From assembly GCA_013139435.1 (NCBI GenBank), contig WTAW01000289.1, forward strand, positions 1 through 14,276: a stretch of DNA of 14,276 bases, given 5' to 3'. Positions within the stretch are counted from its first letter, which is position 1, and each line of letters starts with the position of its first letter. The stretch comes from Candidatus Aminicenantota bacterium. Lineage in GTDB: Bacteria; Acidobacteriota; Aminicenantia; Aminicenantales; Aminicenantaceae. Shown here one piece after another: positions 1 through 7,285 of this stretch. The position numbers were made by a program, and so were the translations under genes. Under the pieces are notes generated by a model that saw only the letters and a list, made by a program, of their open reading frames with translations, was not told the origin of the DNA and ran no database searches.

Positions 1-226
1 TGATCTCAAGATAGAATCTATTATTGTCCTTCCAAGTCCTCAGATGGATCTCTCCTCGGTCTTTTGGATAAGCGTAGCGAATGATATTGACACAAATCTC
101 GAGCAGTGATAACTCGATGGTATAATAGTCATTTTCTGAAATAGGTAGCACGCTCAAGTTTGCTTTGAGGAAAGCTCTGATTTTATTCAGCTCTGCCAGG
201 TTGCTTTCAACAGTTAGTGTTTTCAT
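1..226 (-). CDS. RsbW/SpoIIAB-type anti-sigma factor ATPase, 3' part outside window
   Basis: Only the first 75 codons are present: the minus frame opens with ATG at 226 and is uninterrupted to the window edge. Residues 38-54 read as an amphipathic helix with E43, N47, R50 and Y53 spaced as in the N-box of GHKL ATPases (E...N..xxaY), closest in style to RsbW/SpoIIAB/anti-sigma regulatory kinases (HATPase_c_2). Such proteins bind ATP-Mg through the N-box, sequester a sigma factor and phosphorylate a STAS-domain antagonist. The G1/G2 ATP-lid motifs that would confirm this lie beyond the window. No convincing Shine-Dalgarno sequence precedes the ATG. The gene is divergent from metK with 133 bp between the two starts. 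The partner sigma factor or STAS protein cannot be seen. A stand-alone ATPase with another partner is the main alternative. Confidence 0.72.
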   Translation of the reverse strand, partial: MKTLTVESNLAELNKIRAFLKANLSVLPISENDYYTIELSLLEICVNIIRYAYPKDRGEIHLRTWKDNNRFYLEI

Positions 227-289
227 CCGATATATCTTTGATTGAAAAACACAGAAGTTTTATGTCCATAGAATTCTAACAAAAGGTCA

Positions 290-318
290 TTGCAAAGTCA
301 TTCTTTTTGTGTTACTTT
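290..318 (+). promoter_or_regulatory. Probable sigma-70-type promoter of metK-ahcY
   Basis: TTGCAA at 290-295 and TACTTT at 313-318 are separated by 17 bp, and a TG at 310-311 gives an extended -10 (TGtTACTTT). The predicted start near 325 leaves a leader of about 35 nt before the metK ATG at 360, too short for a SAM riboswitch. The assignment rests on matches to consensus only. Confidence 0.5.
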
Positions 319-359
319 TTTTGCTTATCTTTTTTAAAATCACCGGATGGAGGCTATTC

Positions 360-1526
360 ATGAGTAAAGAGGGAAAACACCTGTTTACATCTGAGTCGGT
401 CACAGAAGGTCATCCAGATAAGATCTGTGACCAGATTTCAGATGCTATTCTCGATGACCTCATCAAACAAGATCCAAAAAGCCGCGTTGCCTGTGAAACC
501 CTTGTTACCACAGGGCTCGTCTTTATAGCTGGAGAGATCTCAAGCGACGGATTCTGTGATTTTCAGAACGTTGTCCGGGATACTGTCAAAGAAATCGGCT
601 ATACCAGAGCCAAGTATGGCTTTGATTATGAAACGTGTTGTGTCATATCTTCCATTCATGAACAATCTCCTGATATTGCCAGGGGAGTCGATGAATCAGA
701 TGAGCATGAACAGGGCGCTGGTGACCAAGGATTGATGTTTGGTTATGCGACCAGGGAAACAGAGCAACTCATGCCTCTCCCCATAACACTTGCCCATCAA
801 CTTGTCCGGAGATTGAGTGAAGTCCGACGCAGTAAAGAGCTTCCTTACCTCCGTCCAGATGGAAAATCTCAAGTCACTGTCGAATATGAAGGGGATGTCC
901 CCAAGCGTGTGGATGCTGTTGTCATTGCTGCGCAGCATGATAAAAAAGTAAACATGCAGGATTTACGCAAAGAGATCCATGGAGCTGTAATCAAAGAGAT
1001 AATCCCCGTGCACATGATCGACGATAACACCAAAATCTTTATTAATGAAACAGGCCAATTCATCCAGGGAGGTCCATTTGCAGACTCTGGACTCACCGGG
1101 CGAAAGATCATTGTTGATACATATGGTGGTGTGGGAAGTCACGGAGGCGGTTGTTTTTCCGGTAAGGATCCCTCAAAAGTAGACCGCTCTGGTTCGTATA
1201 TGGCTAGATATGTTGCGAAGAACTTGGTTTCTGCGGGAATCGCCGATAAGCTGGAGGTCCAGATCGCATATGCTATAGGAGTGCCTTTTCCGGTTTCTAT
1301 CATGGTGGACACATTCGGGACTGCAAAAATTCCAGAGGACAATATCAAAGAATTGATCCGGGCTCATTTTAATCTTTCTCCCAAAGGTATGATCGAAAGC
1401 CTCGATCTGCTCCGTCCCATATACAAAAAAACAGCAGCTTTCGGACATTTTGGAAGAGAAGAGAAAGAATTCACCTGGGAAAAAACGGACAAAGCTGAGC
1501 TATTGCGGAAGGATGCTGGCCTTTAA
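360..1526 (+). CDS. metK: S-adenosylmethionine synthetase (methionine adenosyltransferase)
   Basis: This cytosolic enzyme condenses methionine and ATP to S-adenosylmethionine, releasing phosphate and pyrophosphate. The 388-residue product matches the usual bacterial length (about 380-400). Visible signatures are the N-terminal GHPDK at 17-21 with catalytic H18, GAGDQGLMFGYA at 119-130, and the phosphate-binding loop at 262-270 (GGGCFSGKD, where most bacterial homologues have Ala instead of C265). The ATG at 360 is chosen because GGAGG lies 7 bases upstream (349-353) and the protein then starts at the family position. An in-frame GTG at 309 would add 17 hydrophobic residues and overlaps the predicted -10 box. 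ahcY follows after 10 bp, so the two genes are very probably one transcript linking SAM synthesis to removal of its product inhibitor. Confidence 0.96.
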   Translation: MSKEGKHLFTSESVTEGHPDKICDQISDAILDDLIKQDPKSRVACETLVTTGLVFIAGEISSDGFCDFQNVVRDTVKEIGYTRAKYGFDYETCCVISSIHEQSPDIARGVDESDEHEQGAGDQGLMFGYATRETEQLMPLPITLAHQLVRRLSEVRRSKELPYLRPDGKSQVTVEYEGDVPKRVDAVVIAAQHDKKVNMQDLRKEIHGAVIKEIIPVHMIDDNTKIFINETGQFIQGGPFADSGLTGRKIIVDTYGGVGSHGGGCFSGKDPSKVDRSGSYMARYVAKNLVSAGIADKLEVQIAYAIGVPFPVSIMVDTFGTAKIPEDNIKELIRAHFNLSPKGMIESLDLLRPIYKKTAAFGHFGREEKEFTWEKTDKAELLRKDAGL

Positions 1527-1536
1527 GGAGATCTAA

Positions 1537-2793
1537 ATGAACTATGATGTAAAGGACCTGGCGCTAGCCAAAAAAGGGAAATTGAGGATTGAGTGGGCGG
1601 AAAGATTCATGCCCGTCCTCGGACATATCAAGAAAAAATTTGCTAAAGACAAGCCGCTCAAAGGAGTAAAGCTTGCGGCCTGTCTCCATGTAACGAGTGA
1701 AACGGCAAATTTAATGGAGACGTTAAAACTCGGGGGGGCAACAGTGGCACTAACCGCTTCCAATCCGTTGAGCACACAGGATGATGTCTCCGCGGCCCTG
1801 GTTAAGCACTACAAAATCCCGGTGTTTGCCATTAAAGGCGAGAACAACAGGACCTACTACCAGCACATCGATCAAGCACTTGACAACAATCCTCATATCA
1901 CAATGGATGATGGAGCCGACCTGGTGAGCATCATCCATTCGAAACGCCGTAAACTTCTCGGTGAGATTATAGGCGGGACCGAGGAGACAACAACAGGCGT
2001 GATTCGACTGAAAAGCATGGCCAAAGAGAAAGTCCTTGAATATCCCATCATCGCCGTCAATGATGCCAACACAAAACATCTGTTTGATAACCGGTATGGG
2101 ACGGGTCAGAGTACTGTCGATGGAATCATCAGGGCGACAAACATCCTCATGGCAGGGTTGAATTTTGTCGTGGCCGGGTATGGATGGTGTGGCCGGGGAG
2201 TGGCCATGAGAGCCAGAGGAGCCGGAGCAAAAGTCATTGTCTGTGAAGTGGAACCGTTACGTGCTTTGGAAGCCGTGATGGATGGGTACCAGGTGATGTC
2301 CTTAAAGGATGCTGCAAGAATCGGTGATGTGTTCGTGACCGTAACAGGGGACAAAACCGTCATTACCAAAGATCATTTTTTAAGAATGAAGGATGGAGCT
2401 ATTGTCGCCAACTCTGGGCATTTTAATGTAGAGATCGATATTCCCTCTTTAGAAAAAATGAGCAAGGGCAAGAGAACAATCAGAGAGTTTGTTGAAGAGT
2501 ACACACTCAAAAGTGGAAGAAAGATCTATCTTTTGGGAGAAGGGCGGTTGATCAACCTGGTCGCAGCAGAAGGGCATCCTGCAGTGGTCATGGATATGAG
2601 TTTTGCAAATCAGGCAATGAGTGCTCTATTTCTGCTGAAACAAGGAAAAAAACTTGAGAAAAAGGTCTATCCCGTTCCTAGAGAGATTGATGATGACATT
2701 GCTCGCATGAAGCTAAAATCTCTGGGAATCACCATAGACAGACTTACACCCGAACAGCGGAAATATCTAGCGGGGTGGGAAGAAGGCACCTGA
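1537..2793 (+). CDS. ahcY: S-adenosylhomocysteine hydrolase (adenosylhomocysteinase)
   Basis: The enzyme reversibly splits S-adenosylhomocysteine, the by-product of methyltransferases, into adenosine and homocysteine using tightly bound NAD. The substrate and catalytic residues are all recognisable: H51 and T53 in CLHVTSETANL, D125 in MDDGAD, E150 in GGTEETTTG, and K180/D184/N185 in TKHLFDNRYGTGQS. The dinucleotide fold starts at GYGWCGRG (214-221). At 418 residues it belongs to the short archaeal/Thermotoga-like form lacking the insert found in the roughly 430-470-residue versions. It ends in WEEGT rather than the HYRY tail of many homologues. AAGGAG at 1525-1530, overlapping the metK stop, sits 6 bases before the ATG and supports translation from the metK mRNA. 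Confidence 0.95.
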   Translation: MNYDVKDLALAKKGKLRIEWAERFMPVLGHIKKKFAKDKPLKGVKLAACLHVTSETANLMETLKLGGATVALTASNPLSTQDDVSAALVKHYKIPVFAIKGENNRTYYQHIDQALDNNPHITMDDGADLVSIIHSKRRKLLGEIIGGTEETTTGVIRLKSMAKEKVLEYPIIAVNDANTKHLFDNRYGTGQSTVDGIIRATNILMAGLNFVVAGYGWCGRGVAMRARGAGAKVIVCEVEPLRALEAVMDGYQVMSLKDAARIGDVFVTVTGDKTVITKDHFLRMKDGAIVANSGHFNVEIDIPSLEKMSKGKRTIREFVEEYTLKSGRKIYLLGEGRLINLVAAEGHPAVVMDMSFANQAMSALFLLKQGKKLEKKVYPVPREIDDDIARMKLKSLGITIDRLTPEQRKYLAGWEEGT

Positions 2794-2830
2794 TTTTTTA
2801 CGATTCCCTGTTTGCAGGTCGGAAAAATCA
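2791..2830. other. Hairpin joining the 3' ends of two convergent genes
   Basis: TGATTTTTT (2791-2799) pairs with GAAAAATCA (2822-2830) with one G-U pair. Inside are CGA/TCG (2801-2803/2819-2821) and CCTG-TTTG-CAGG (2807-2818). The ahcY stop codon (2791-2793) and the stop of the opposing TPR gene (2828-2830) are the two bases of the stem. The U-tract precedes rather than follows the GC-rich core on both strands, so this is not a textbook intrinsic terminator. It could still end or protect both transcripts. Confidence 0.5.
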
Positions 2831-3583
2831 TTTGATGAGTTTAAGGTAATCATCGATCTGTCTTCTCATCTCTATTTCAGCACCTAAATAGATCTCGTCG
2901 AACCTCTCTCTGGCAAGATTGTATTGTTTGTTTTTAAAATAAGCTACAGCGAGATTGAATTTTAAGTTGAAGTCATCTCTAGAAATTTTTATACCAGCCT
3001 TATAGCTTTCGATAGCCTTATCAAAATCATTGAACCTTTCATACAGGATACCCTCAAGGTTATGAGCCATCACCAACCTGGGATTCGCTTCGATGGACTT
3101 TTGGACGTAATAGAGAGCATCTTTGTACTTGTCTTGAGTGAAATAAAGGCGGGCGAGATTATAATAGGGGAGCTCTTTGGATTTGTAGTTGGCATCGGAT
3201 GCAGCTGTTCGAAATTCCTGTTCAGCCTTATCGAGCATGCCAAGCTCCTGGTAAGCCGTACCCATATAATTATGCGCTTCAGTCAGAGCGGGATTGAGTT
3301 GCAGGCTTTTCTGGAAATAGTCGATTGCTGTTTTAAACTCACCCTTCATCAAATAAGCGATCCCAAGGCCGTTGTATGAAAGATAATGCTGCGCATCGAG
3401 AGCGATGCTCTTATTGAAGTATTTGATGGCTTCATCAATATTTCCGTTGTTCATATGGAAAAGAGCTAAGTTGTATTGATAACGGGGATCTTCCTCTTGC
3501 TGTTTTTCCATCTTTTTCTGCGGCGAGGAACAAAAAGATAGAGAAAAACACACTAAAAGAATACCTACAGTTCTTATTTTCAT
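2828..3583 (-). CDS. TPR-repeat lipoprotein, PilF/PilW-like
   Basis: The 251-residue protein starts with a basic-hydrophobic signal peptide ending in L15-S16-F17-C18 followed by SS. This reads as a lipobox with an unusual Phe at -1, so C18 is a plausible lipidation site. From about residue 36 to the end there are six tetratricopeptide-like units, several with the typical A..Y...G....A...Y..A....P pattern (for example about 69-102 and 103-136). Such proteins are scaffolds in the periplasm or at the outer-membrane inner face; PilF/PilW assists type IV pilus secretin assembly. No pilus gene is nearby, so the specific role is unknown. A good Shine-Dalgarno (GAGGTGAG) lies just upstream on the minus strand. 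The gene follows the gpsA operon after a 280-bp gap, so it probably has its own promoter. Confidence 0.85.
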   Translation of the reverse strand: MKIRTVGILLVCFSLSFCSSPQKKMEKQQEEDPRYQYNLALFHMNNGNIDEAIKYFNKSIALDAQHYLSYNGLGIAYLMKGEFKTAIDYFQKSLQLNPALTEAHNYMGTAYQELGMLDKAEQEFRTAASDANYKSKELPYYNLARLYFTQDKYKDALYYVQKSIEANPRLVMAHNLEGILYERFNDFDKAIESYKAGIKISRDDFNLKFNLAVAYFKNKQYNLARERFDEIYLGAEIEMRRQIDDYLKLIK

Positions 3584-3597
3584 ATTCTCACCTCTCT

Positions 3598-3603
3598 TAT
3601 AAT
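3598..3603 (+). promoter_or_regulatory. Perfect -10 box next to a structured RNA candidate
   Basis: TATAAT at 3598-3603 is a perfect -10 hexamer. A start about 7 bases downstream would fall at 3609-3611, at the 5' base of the rod-like structure at 3608-3725. The -35 region is weak (TTATTT at 3574-3579 with an 18-bp spacer), so this is a candidate only. It overlaps the 5' leader of the opposing TPR gene. Confidence 0.35.
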
Positions 3604-3607
3604 ACGA

Positions 3608-3725
3608 TCTGGGTTATTTACGAGTTGAGATTGCCGTATATGCAAGGCAGCGGCCCATGAAGCTGTAGAAATCTACTGCGAATGGGCTGCAACGATGCAG
3701 ATGCGGTGAGATCGACTCGCCCAGA
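3608..3725 (+). ncRNA. Candidate rod-shaped structured RNA (no known family recognised)
   Basis: The segment folds on itself nearly end to end. The helices are 3608-3613/3720-3725 (6 bp), 3621-3628/3712-3719 (8 bp), 3631-3639/3701-3709 (9 bp), 3641-3644/3696-3699 (4 bp), 3650-3658/3682-3690 (9 bp), and 3662-3663/3678-3679 plus 3665-3668/3673-3676 capped by an AAAU loop. A 7-nt bulge lies at 3614-3620. On the plus strand all five non-Watson-Crick positions inside helices (3626/3714, 3632/3708, 3633/3707, 3637/3703, 3652/3688) are G-U. Two junctions (3629-3630/3710-3711 and 3659-3660/3680-3681) can form tandem G-A pairs. On the minus strand these become A-C and C-U mismatches, which favours a plus-strand RNA. 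It does not resemble SRP RNA, 6S RNA, 5S rRNA or any riboswitch I know. A degenerate palindromic repeat is the alternative. Confidence 0.45.
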
Positions 3726-3863
3726 GGGTAAAAAATTTCGATATTAAAATATAAACTATACTTTCAAGATAACCATTATCCGATCTTTTGAAGATGAACA
3801 TTATAACCAACTCATATCACTGAAACTATAATTATATATCGAAATATTTTATAAATAATCCAG
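3726..3863. other. AT-rich intergenic stretch with an inverted repeat
   Basis: This gene-free segment is far richer in A+T than its neighbours. An imperfect inverted repeat frames it: 3729-3744 pairs with 3836-3851 at 15 of 16 positions, core ATTTCGATAT/ATATCGAAAT. AAACTATA occurs twice in direct orientation (3753-3760 and 3823-3830). On the minus strand TATAAT at 3805-3800 could be the -10 of a promoter for the TPR gene, but no good -35 is seen. I see no coding potential and no clear terminator for gpsA here. Confidence 0.4.
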
Positions 3864-4859
3864 TTATTCGTTTTTTAATTTTCTTGCCATTAGGTTCTGC
3901 AATGCTGTTCTTGGATCCTTATTCTTGTAAAGGATAAGATAGGTTTGTTCATGGATGGGCATCTCGACATTTTCTCTCTGTGCCAGTTGGTGGCCTGAGA
4001 GAGTTGTGGTCACGCCTTCAGCAACCATCCTCATGTGAGAAACGACTTCATCGAGGCGCTTTCCCTGACCAATTTCATAACCCACATAATGGTTACGGCT
4101 GAGCTGTCCTGTACATGTGAGGACAAGGTCTCCCACGCCAGTCAAACCGGCAAATGTTTCTCTTTTTGCCCCAAGTGTTATTCCCAATCTGGTAATTTCT
4201 GCTAAACCTCTCGTGATCAATGCAGCGCGGGAATTATCACCGAACTGAAGCCCATCGGATATTCCCGCAGCAATGGCGACAACATTTTTAAGCGCACCAG
4301 CGATTTCCACGCCAAGAACATCCTCAGAGGTGTAAGCACGCAAGTAAGAACCGGATATCAAGTGTTGGATTTCCTTCGCCACAGCATTATCTTCAGATGC
4401 TACGACAACTGCGGTGGGGTGAGCGACAGCGACCTCCTTTGCAAAACTGGGACCTGACAGCACAGCGATCTGAGGCACAAAATGGGGTGAAAAGATATCT
4501 GCTATCACCTCACTCATCCTTTTGAGCGTTCCATCTTCGATCCCTTTAGTCAAGCTGACTATGATGTGTTTTGATGTGAGGTATGGCTGAATTTTTGTGT
4601 ATATGGTTCGACAGAACTTGGAAGGGACGGCGATGAAAACGATCTCAGTCGATTGGACACACTCTCCCATATCATGAAAGAAGGAGACGGAAGACGGAAA
4701 TATCGCTCCAGGAAGGAATGTCTTATTTTCTCTGAACCGGATGGTGTCTTCATAGATATCTTTTTCTCTAATCCAGAGACGTGTGTCTATGTTCTTTCGG
4801 CCAAGATGCAGAGCCACAGCGCTCCCCCAGGACCCACCTCCGATGACGCACACCTTCAT
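3864..4859 (-). CDS. gpsA: NAD(P)H-dependent glycerol-3-phosphate dehydrogenase
   Basis: It reduces dihydroxyacetone phosphate to sn-glycerol-3-phosphate, the backbone for membrane phospholipids. The 331-residue length is typical. The Rossmann loop GGGSWGSAV spans residues 7-15, followed by the TKGIEDG segment (K105), SGPSFAKEV at 136-144, and the catalytic-domain block GALKNVVAIAAG (K191) with GDNSRAALITRG (R211). The gene is last in the asnS operon. Its ATG shares ATGA with the plsY stop, and AGGAG lies 9-10 bases upstream inside plsY. Being next to plsY is functionally coherent: GpsA supplies the acceptor that PlsY acylates. The stop codon lies in a weak AT-only hairpin (3854-3868), so where transcription ends is unclear. 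Confidence 0.95.
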   Translation of the reverse strand: MKVCVIGGGSWGSAVALHLGRKNIDTRLWIREKDIYEDTIRFRENKTFLPGAIFPSSVSFFHDMGECVQSTEIVFIAVPSKFCRTIYTKIQPYLTSKHIIVSLTKGIEDGTLKRMSEVIADIFSPHFVPQIAVLSGPSFAKEVAVAHPTAVVVASEDNAVAKEIQHLISGSYLRAYTSEDVLGVEIAGALKNVVAIAAGISDGLQFGDNSRAALITRGLAEITRLGITLGAKRETFAGLTGVGDLVLTCTGQLSRNHYVGYEIGQGKRLDEVVSHMRMVAEGVTTTLSGHQLAQRENVEMPIHEQTYLILYKNKDPRTALQNLMARKLKNE

Positions 4860-5446
4860 GTGGTTTTTTCTCCTAATTTTCTTTCGTTTCCTGCAATCAA
4901 CCTTTTGATATTACTCATATGTCTGAAAATTATCAAACAGAAGATGGCAATGCTTAGGGTGATGACTGCCCGTTCTCCTATGAAGCAAAGGATGAAAAAG
5001 GGGAAAGAAAGCATAGCCAATAGAGATCCCAAAGAAACATACCTTGTGAGCAAGACAACGGCCAGGAAAATTCCGACAGAACACAGGAGCGGGACAGGAG
5101 CCAAAGCCGCATACACTCCCACGGCTGTAGCGATCCCTTTCCCCCCTTTGAATTTGATAAATAAAGGAAAGCAATGCCCCAGCACAGATAGAAATCCGCA
5201 TAGAAGGGCAATCCTTTTATCCGGAAAAAACTTGAGAGCGAAATAAACGACAACAAATCCTTTGAGAACATCAAATAGTCCAACAGGGATAGCATACTTC
5301 CACCCCTTGAGCCGTAGAACATTGGTGGCACCGGTTGCTTGACTGCCAAATCGACGGATGTCCTTTTTTTCGCTGAGTTTAAACATAATGTATCCTGCAG
5401 GAATAGACCCGACAAGATAGGAGAGAATGGCAGAGATAATCGTCAT
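4856..5446 (-). CDS. plsY: Glycerol-3-phosphate acyltransferase PlsY (acyl-phosphate dependent)
   Basis: This integral membrane enzyme transfers an acyl chain from acyl-phosphate to glycerol-3-phosphate, giving lysophosphatidic acid. The 196-residue protein is highly hydrophobic with about five membrane segments. Family motifs are GSIPAGY at 13-19, GSQATGATN at 34-42, the GH....FKGGKG block at 90-104 and RYVSLGSLLA near 140. In the second motif most homologues read GSGNxGATN; here Gln and Ala replace the Gly and Asn, a deviation worth noting although the rest is intact. The gene overlaps thpR upstream and gpsA downstream by 4 bp each (TCAT on the plus strand), which implies translational coupling. 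Confidence 0.93.
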   Translation of the reverse strand: MTIISAILSYLVGSIPAGYIMFKLSEKKDIRRFGSQATGATNVLRLKGWKYAIPVGLFDVLKGFVVVYFALKFFPDKRIALLCGFLSVLGHCFPLFIKFKGGKGIATAVGVYAALAPVPLLCSVGIFLAVVLLTRYVSLGSLLAMLSFPFFILCFIGERAVITLSIAIFCLIIFRHMSNIKRLIAGNERKLGEKTT

Positions 5447-6000
5447 TTCAGTTGAATTTTCGCAAGGGCGTCGTATTCCGCGCCTGTTGGTTTGAGTGTG
5501 CTCTTAAAAAGTGTGACTTCCGCCACTTCCATTTTTCCAAATTCTGTGTTTATGTTTTCAGCCAACTTTTCCAGGACTGGTGCGATGTTGTGACTCGATT
5601 TGACTCTTCCCAAAGTCAAGTGGGGATGGAACTTTCGTTTTTCTCGAGGAATAGACATTTTTTCCAGTTTGGATTCTACATCATTCTGAACATATCTCAA
5701 TTTTGGGTTCTCCTCGATTCCTACCCATAGAATTCTTGGGTGTCTGCTCCTCGGAGGGAATGTGCCTGTGCCCGCTAGCTTCAGCGGAAAGCGCTCATGT
5801 TTTAAGGAAATATCCATCAATACGGATTTAATATCATCCTCTCTCTCATCCGGTATTTCCCCGATAAATTTTAGCGTCAGATGCATACCCTGGTTTTTGG
5901 TCCATCTGATATTTGGATTGTGACTATCGAGCTTTTGTATGAAGTTAGAAATGTTTTTTTTGATTTCGGGTTCAAGATCGATAGCAACAAAAGTTCTCAT
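5443..6000 (-). CDS. thpR: RNA 2',3'-cyclic phosphodiesterase (2H family, LigT-like)
   Basis: This soluble enzyme of the 2H phosphoesterase superfamily was first described as 2'-5' RNA ligase; the family mainly opens 2',3'-cyclic phosphates at RNA ends. Both catalytic H-x-T-x motifs are present: H40-L-T42 in MHLTLKFIG and H127-L-T129 in HPHLTLGRV. The N-terminus MRTFVAIDL is characteristic, and the 185-residue length is normal. It lies 31 bp after cinA and overlaps plsY by 4 bp. A weak AGGTTG precedes the ATG. The cinA-thpR pairing is common in bacterial genomes. The physiological RNA substrate is unknown for most members. Confidence 0.93.
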   Translation of the reverse strand: MRTFVAIDLEPEIKKNISNFIQKLDSHNPNIRWTKNQGMHLTLKFIGEIPDEREDDIKSVLMDISLKHERFPLKLAGTGTFPPRSRHPRILWVGIEENPKLRYVQNDVESKLEKMSIPREKRKFHPHLTLGRVKSSHNIAPVLEKLAENINTEFGKMEVAEVTLFKSTLKPTGAEYDALAKIQLK

Positions 6001-6031
6001 GTCAACCTGTTTGATGAGTTAGTCTTATCTT

Positions 6032-7285
6032 TTATTGTAGAAGATGAAGTCGAAGCATATCAAGGGCTTTCTGGGAGGATTGGGACTTTATGATTTCTCT
6101 GTGACCCAAAAAGATATTCTTCACAACTTTGACTCCACCTTCCCAGGATAACCCAACAAAGACAAGACCCACGGGTTTCTCCGGTGAACCTCCCTTAGGT
6201 CCCGCAATTCCGGTTATGGAGAGGCCAATATCTGACGCTGACCTCTTCCTGATTCCGATGGCCATAGCCTCAGCAACTTCATGACTCACTGCACCATGCT
6301 GGAGGATGATATCAGACGGAATCCCCAAGAGTTGGATCTTAGACTCATTCGAATAGGTCAGGACTCCCTGTAGAAAATAGTCAGAACTTCCTGAAACATT
6401 AGTGATGCGGTGACCCAGTAAGCCACCTGTACACGATTCAGCGATGGCCAGAGTTCTTTGGGATTGACGCAATAAAGGCCCTATCACTTCTTCAAGTTCT
6501 TCACCCAATGAGGAAAAGATGTTTTCTCCTAAACGTTTTTTGAGGTCGCGTTCAAGATCATGTAAAGCTCCATCAGCTTTTTTATGGCTTTCCAATGATC
6601 GAGATAAAAGATGCAGCTCGATTTGCCCAGGATAGGCGAGAATCGTCAGCTTGAGTGATGGCAGCAGAGGGTAGACATCAGAGAGAAGGGATTCGATCTT
6701 GGATTCCGTAAGTCCTGAGGTTTTTAACACCCGTCTTGCCACATATTGCTTCTGGAATTCTAGGAATCGCGGCCATACGTAATTTTTAAACATGGGTTTG
6801 AGTTCGTGTGGAGGCCCAGGAAGGAGGATGAAAAGCTTTTCTCCTGCTTCCAACCATAGTCCCGGGGCCGTACCATGTTTGTTTTCGAGGACAGAGGAAC
6901 CTTCGATGATATAGGCCTGTTTATTATTCACAGAAGGCATCTCAAAGCCTCTGCGTTCGAACCGCTGCTTTATCCCATTAAGGAGTTGTTCTTTAAAGAT
7001 CAATTTTTTCCCGAGAGTGGATGCGATAACCTCACGGGTCCGGTCATCTTCGGTAGGGCCGAGCCCTCCGATGAAAAAGATTATCTCCGAACGGGCGAAA
7101 GCGCTGTTGATACAAACAATTAAATCATCCCGGTTGTCTCCAACAATAGACTTGAAATTGATCTCTATCCCCAGATCATTCAGATGCTGGGTGATATAAA
7201 GAGAATTGGTATCCTGGTAGTAAGGAGTGAGGAGTTCAGTACCAACAGCGATAATCTCGATTTTGCTGTCTTTCCCGAATTTCAT
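6032..7285 (-). CDS. cinA: CinA-family protein: nucleotide pyrophosphatase plus NMN amidohydrolase domains
   Basis: This is a two-domain protein of 417 residues. Residues 8 to about 170 form the MoaB/MogA-like (MoCF) domain with VGTELL at 13-18 and GGLGPTEDD around 74-82. In characterised CinA proteins this domain hydrolyses ADP-ribose or related dinucleotides. The C-terminal CinA/PncC domain begins near 278 with IAESCTGGLLG (S284 is the expected nucleophile) and continues with TGIAGPKGG near 357. PncC deamidates nicotinamide mononucleotide, so the protein probably serves NAD repair and recycling. The ATG at 7285 is preferred because it makes a 4-bp ATGA overlap with pgpA and begins just before the conserved domain. 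An ATG at 7360 would overlap pgpA by 79 bp and add an unconserved Cys/Arg-rich stretch. Confidence 0.92.
   Translation of the reverse strand: MKFGKDSKIEIIAVGTELLTPYYQDTNSLYITQHLNDLGIEINFKSIVGDNRDDLIVCINSAFARSEIIFFIGGLGPTEDDRTREVIASTLGKKLIFKEQLLNGIKQRFERRGFEMPSVNNKQAYIIEGSSVLENKHGTAPGLWLEAGEKLFILLPGPPHELKPMFKNYVWPRFLEFQKQYVARRVLKTSGLTESKIESLLSDVYPLLPSLKLTILAYPGQIELHLLSRSLESHKKADGALHDLERDLKKRLGENIFSSLGEELEEVIGPLLRQSQRTLAIAESCTGGLLGHRITNVSGSSDYFLQGVLTYSNESKIQLLGIPSDIILQHGAVSHEVAEAMAIGIRKRSASDIGLSITGIAGPKGGSPEKPVGLVFVGLSWEGGVKVVKNIFLGHREIIKSQSSQKALDMLRLHLLQ

Noticed and set aside
309..359. N-terminal extension of metK from GTG 309
   Set aside because: It overlaps the predicted -10 box and adds residues absent from the family; the ATG at 360 has GGAGG in good position.
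3062..3379. 105-codon plus-strand open frame
   Set aside because: It is a shadow of the TPR repeats on the opposite strand.
3608..3725. SRP RNA, 6S RNA, 5S rRNA, k-turn or a known riboswitch
   Set aside because: There is no GGAA-capped SRP domain IV, no large 6S central bubble, no 5S consensus, and too few unpaired bases at the G-A junction for a k-turn; no conserved riboswitch core was seen.
4653..5246. 197-codon plus-strand open frame
   Set aside because: It lies wholly antisense to gpsA and plsY, which have complete family motifs; its product is a low-complexity basic sequence without recognisable domains.
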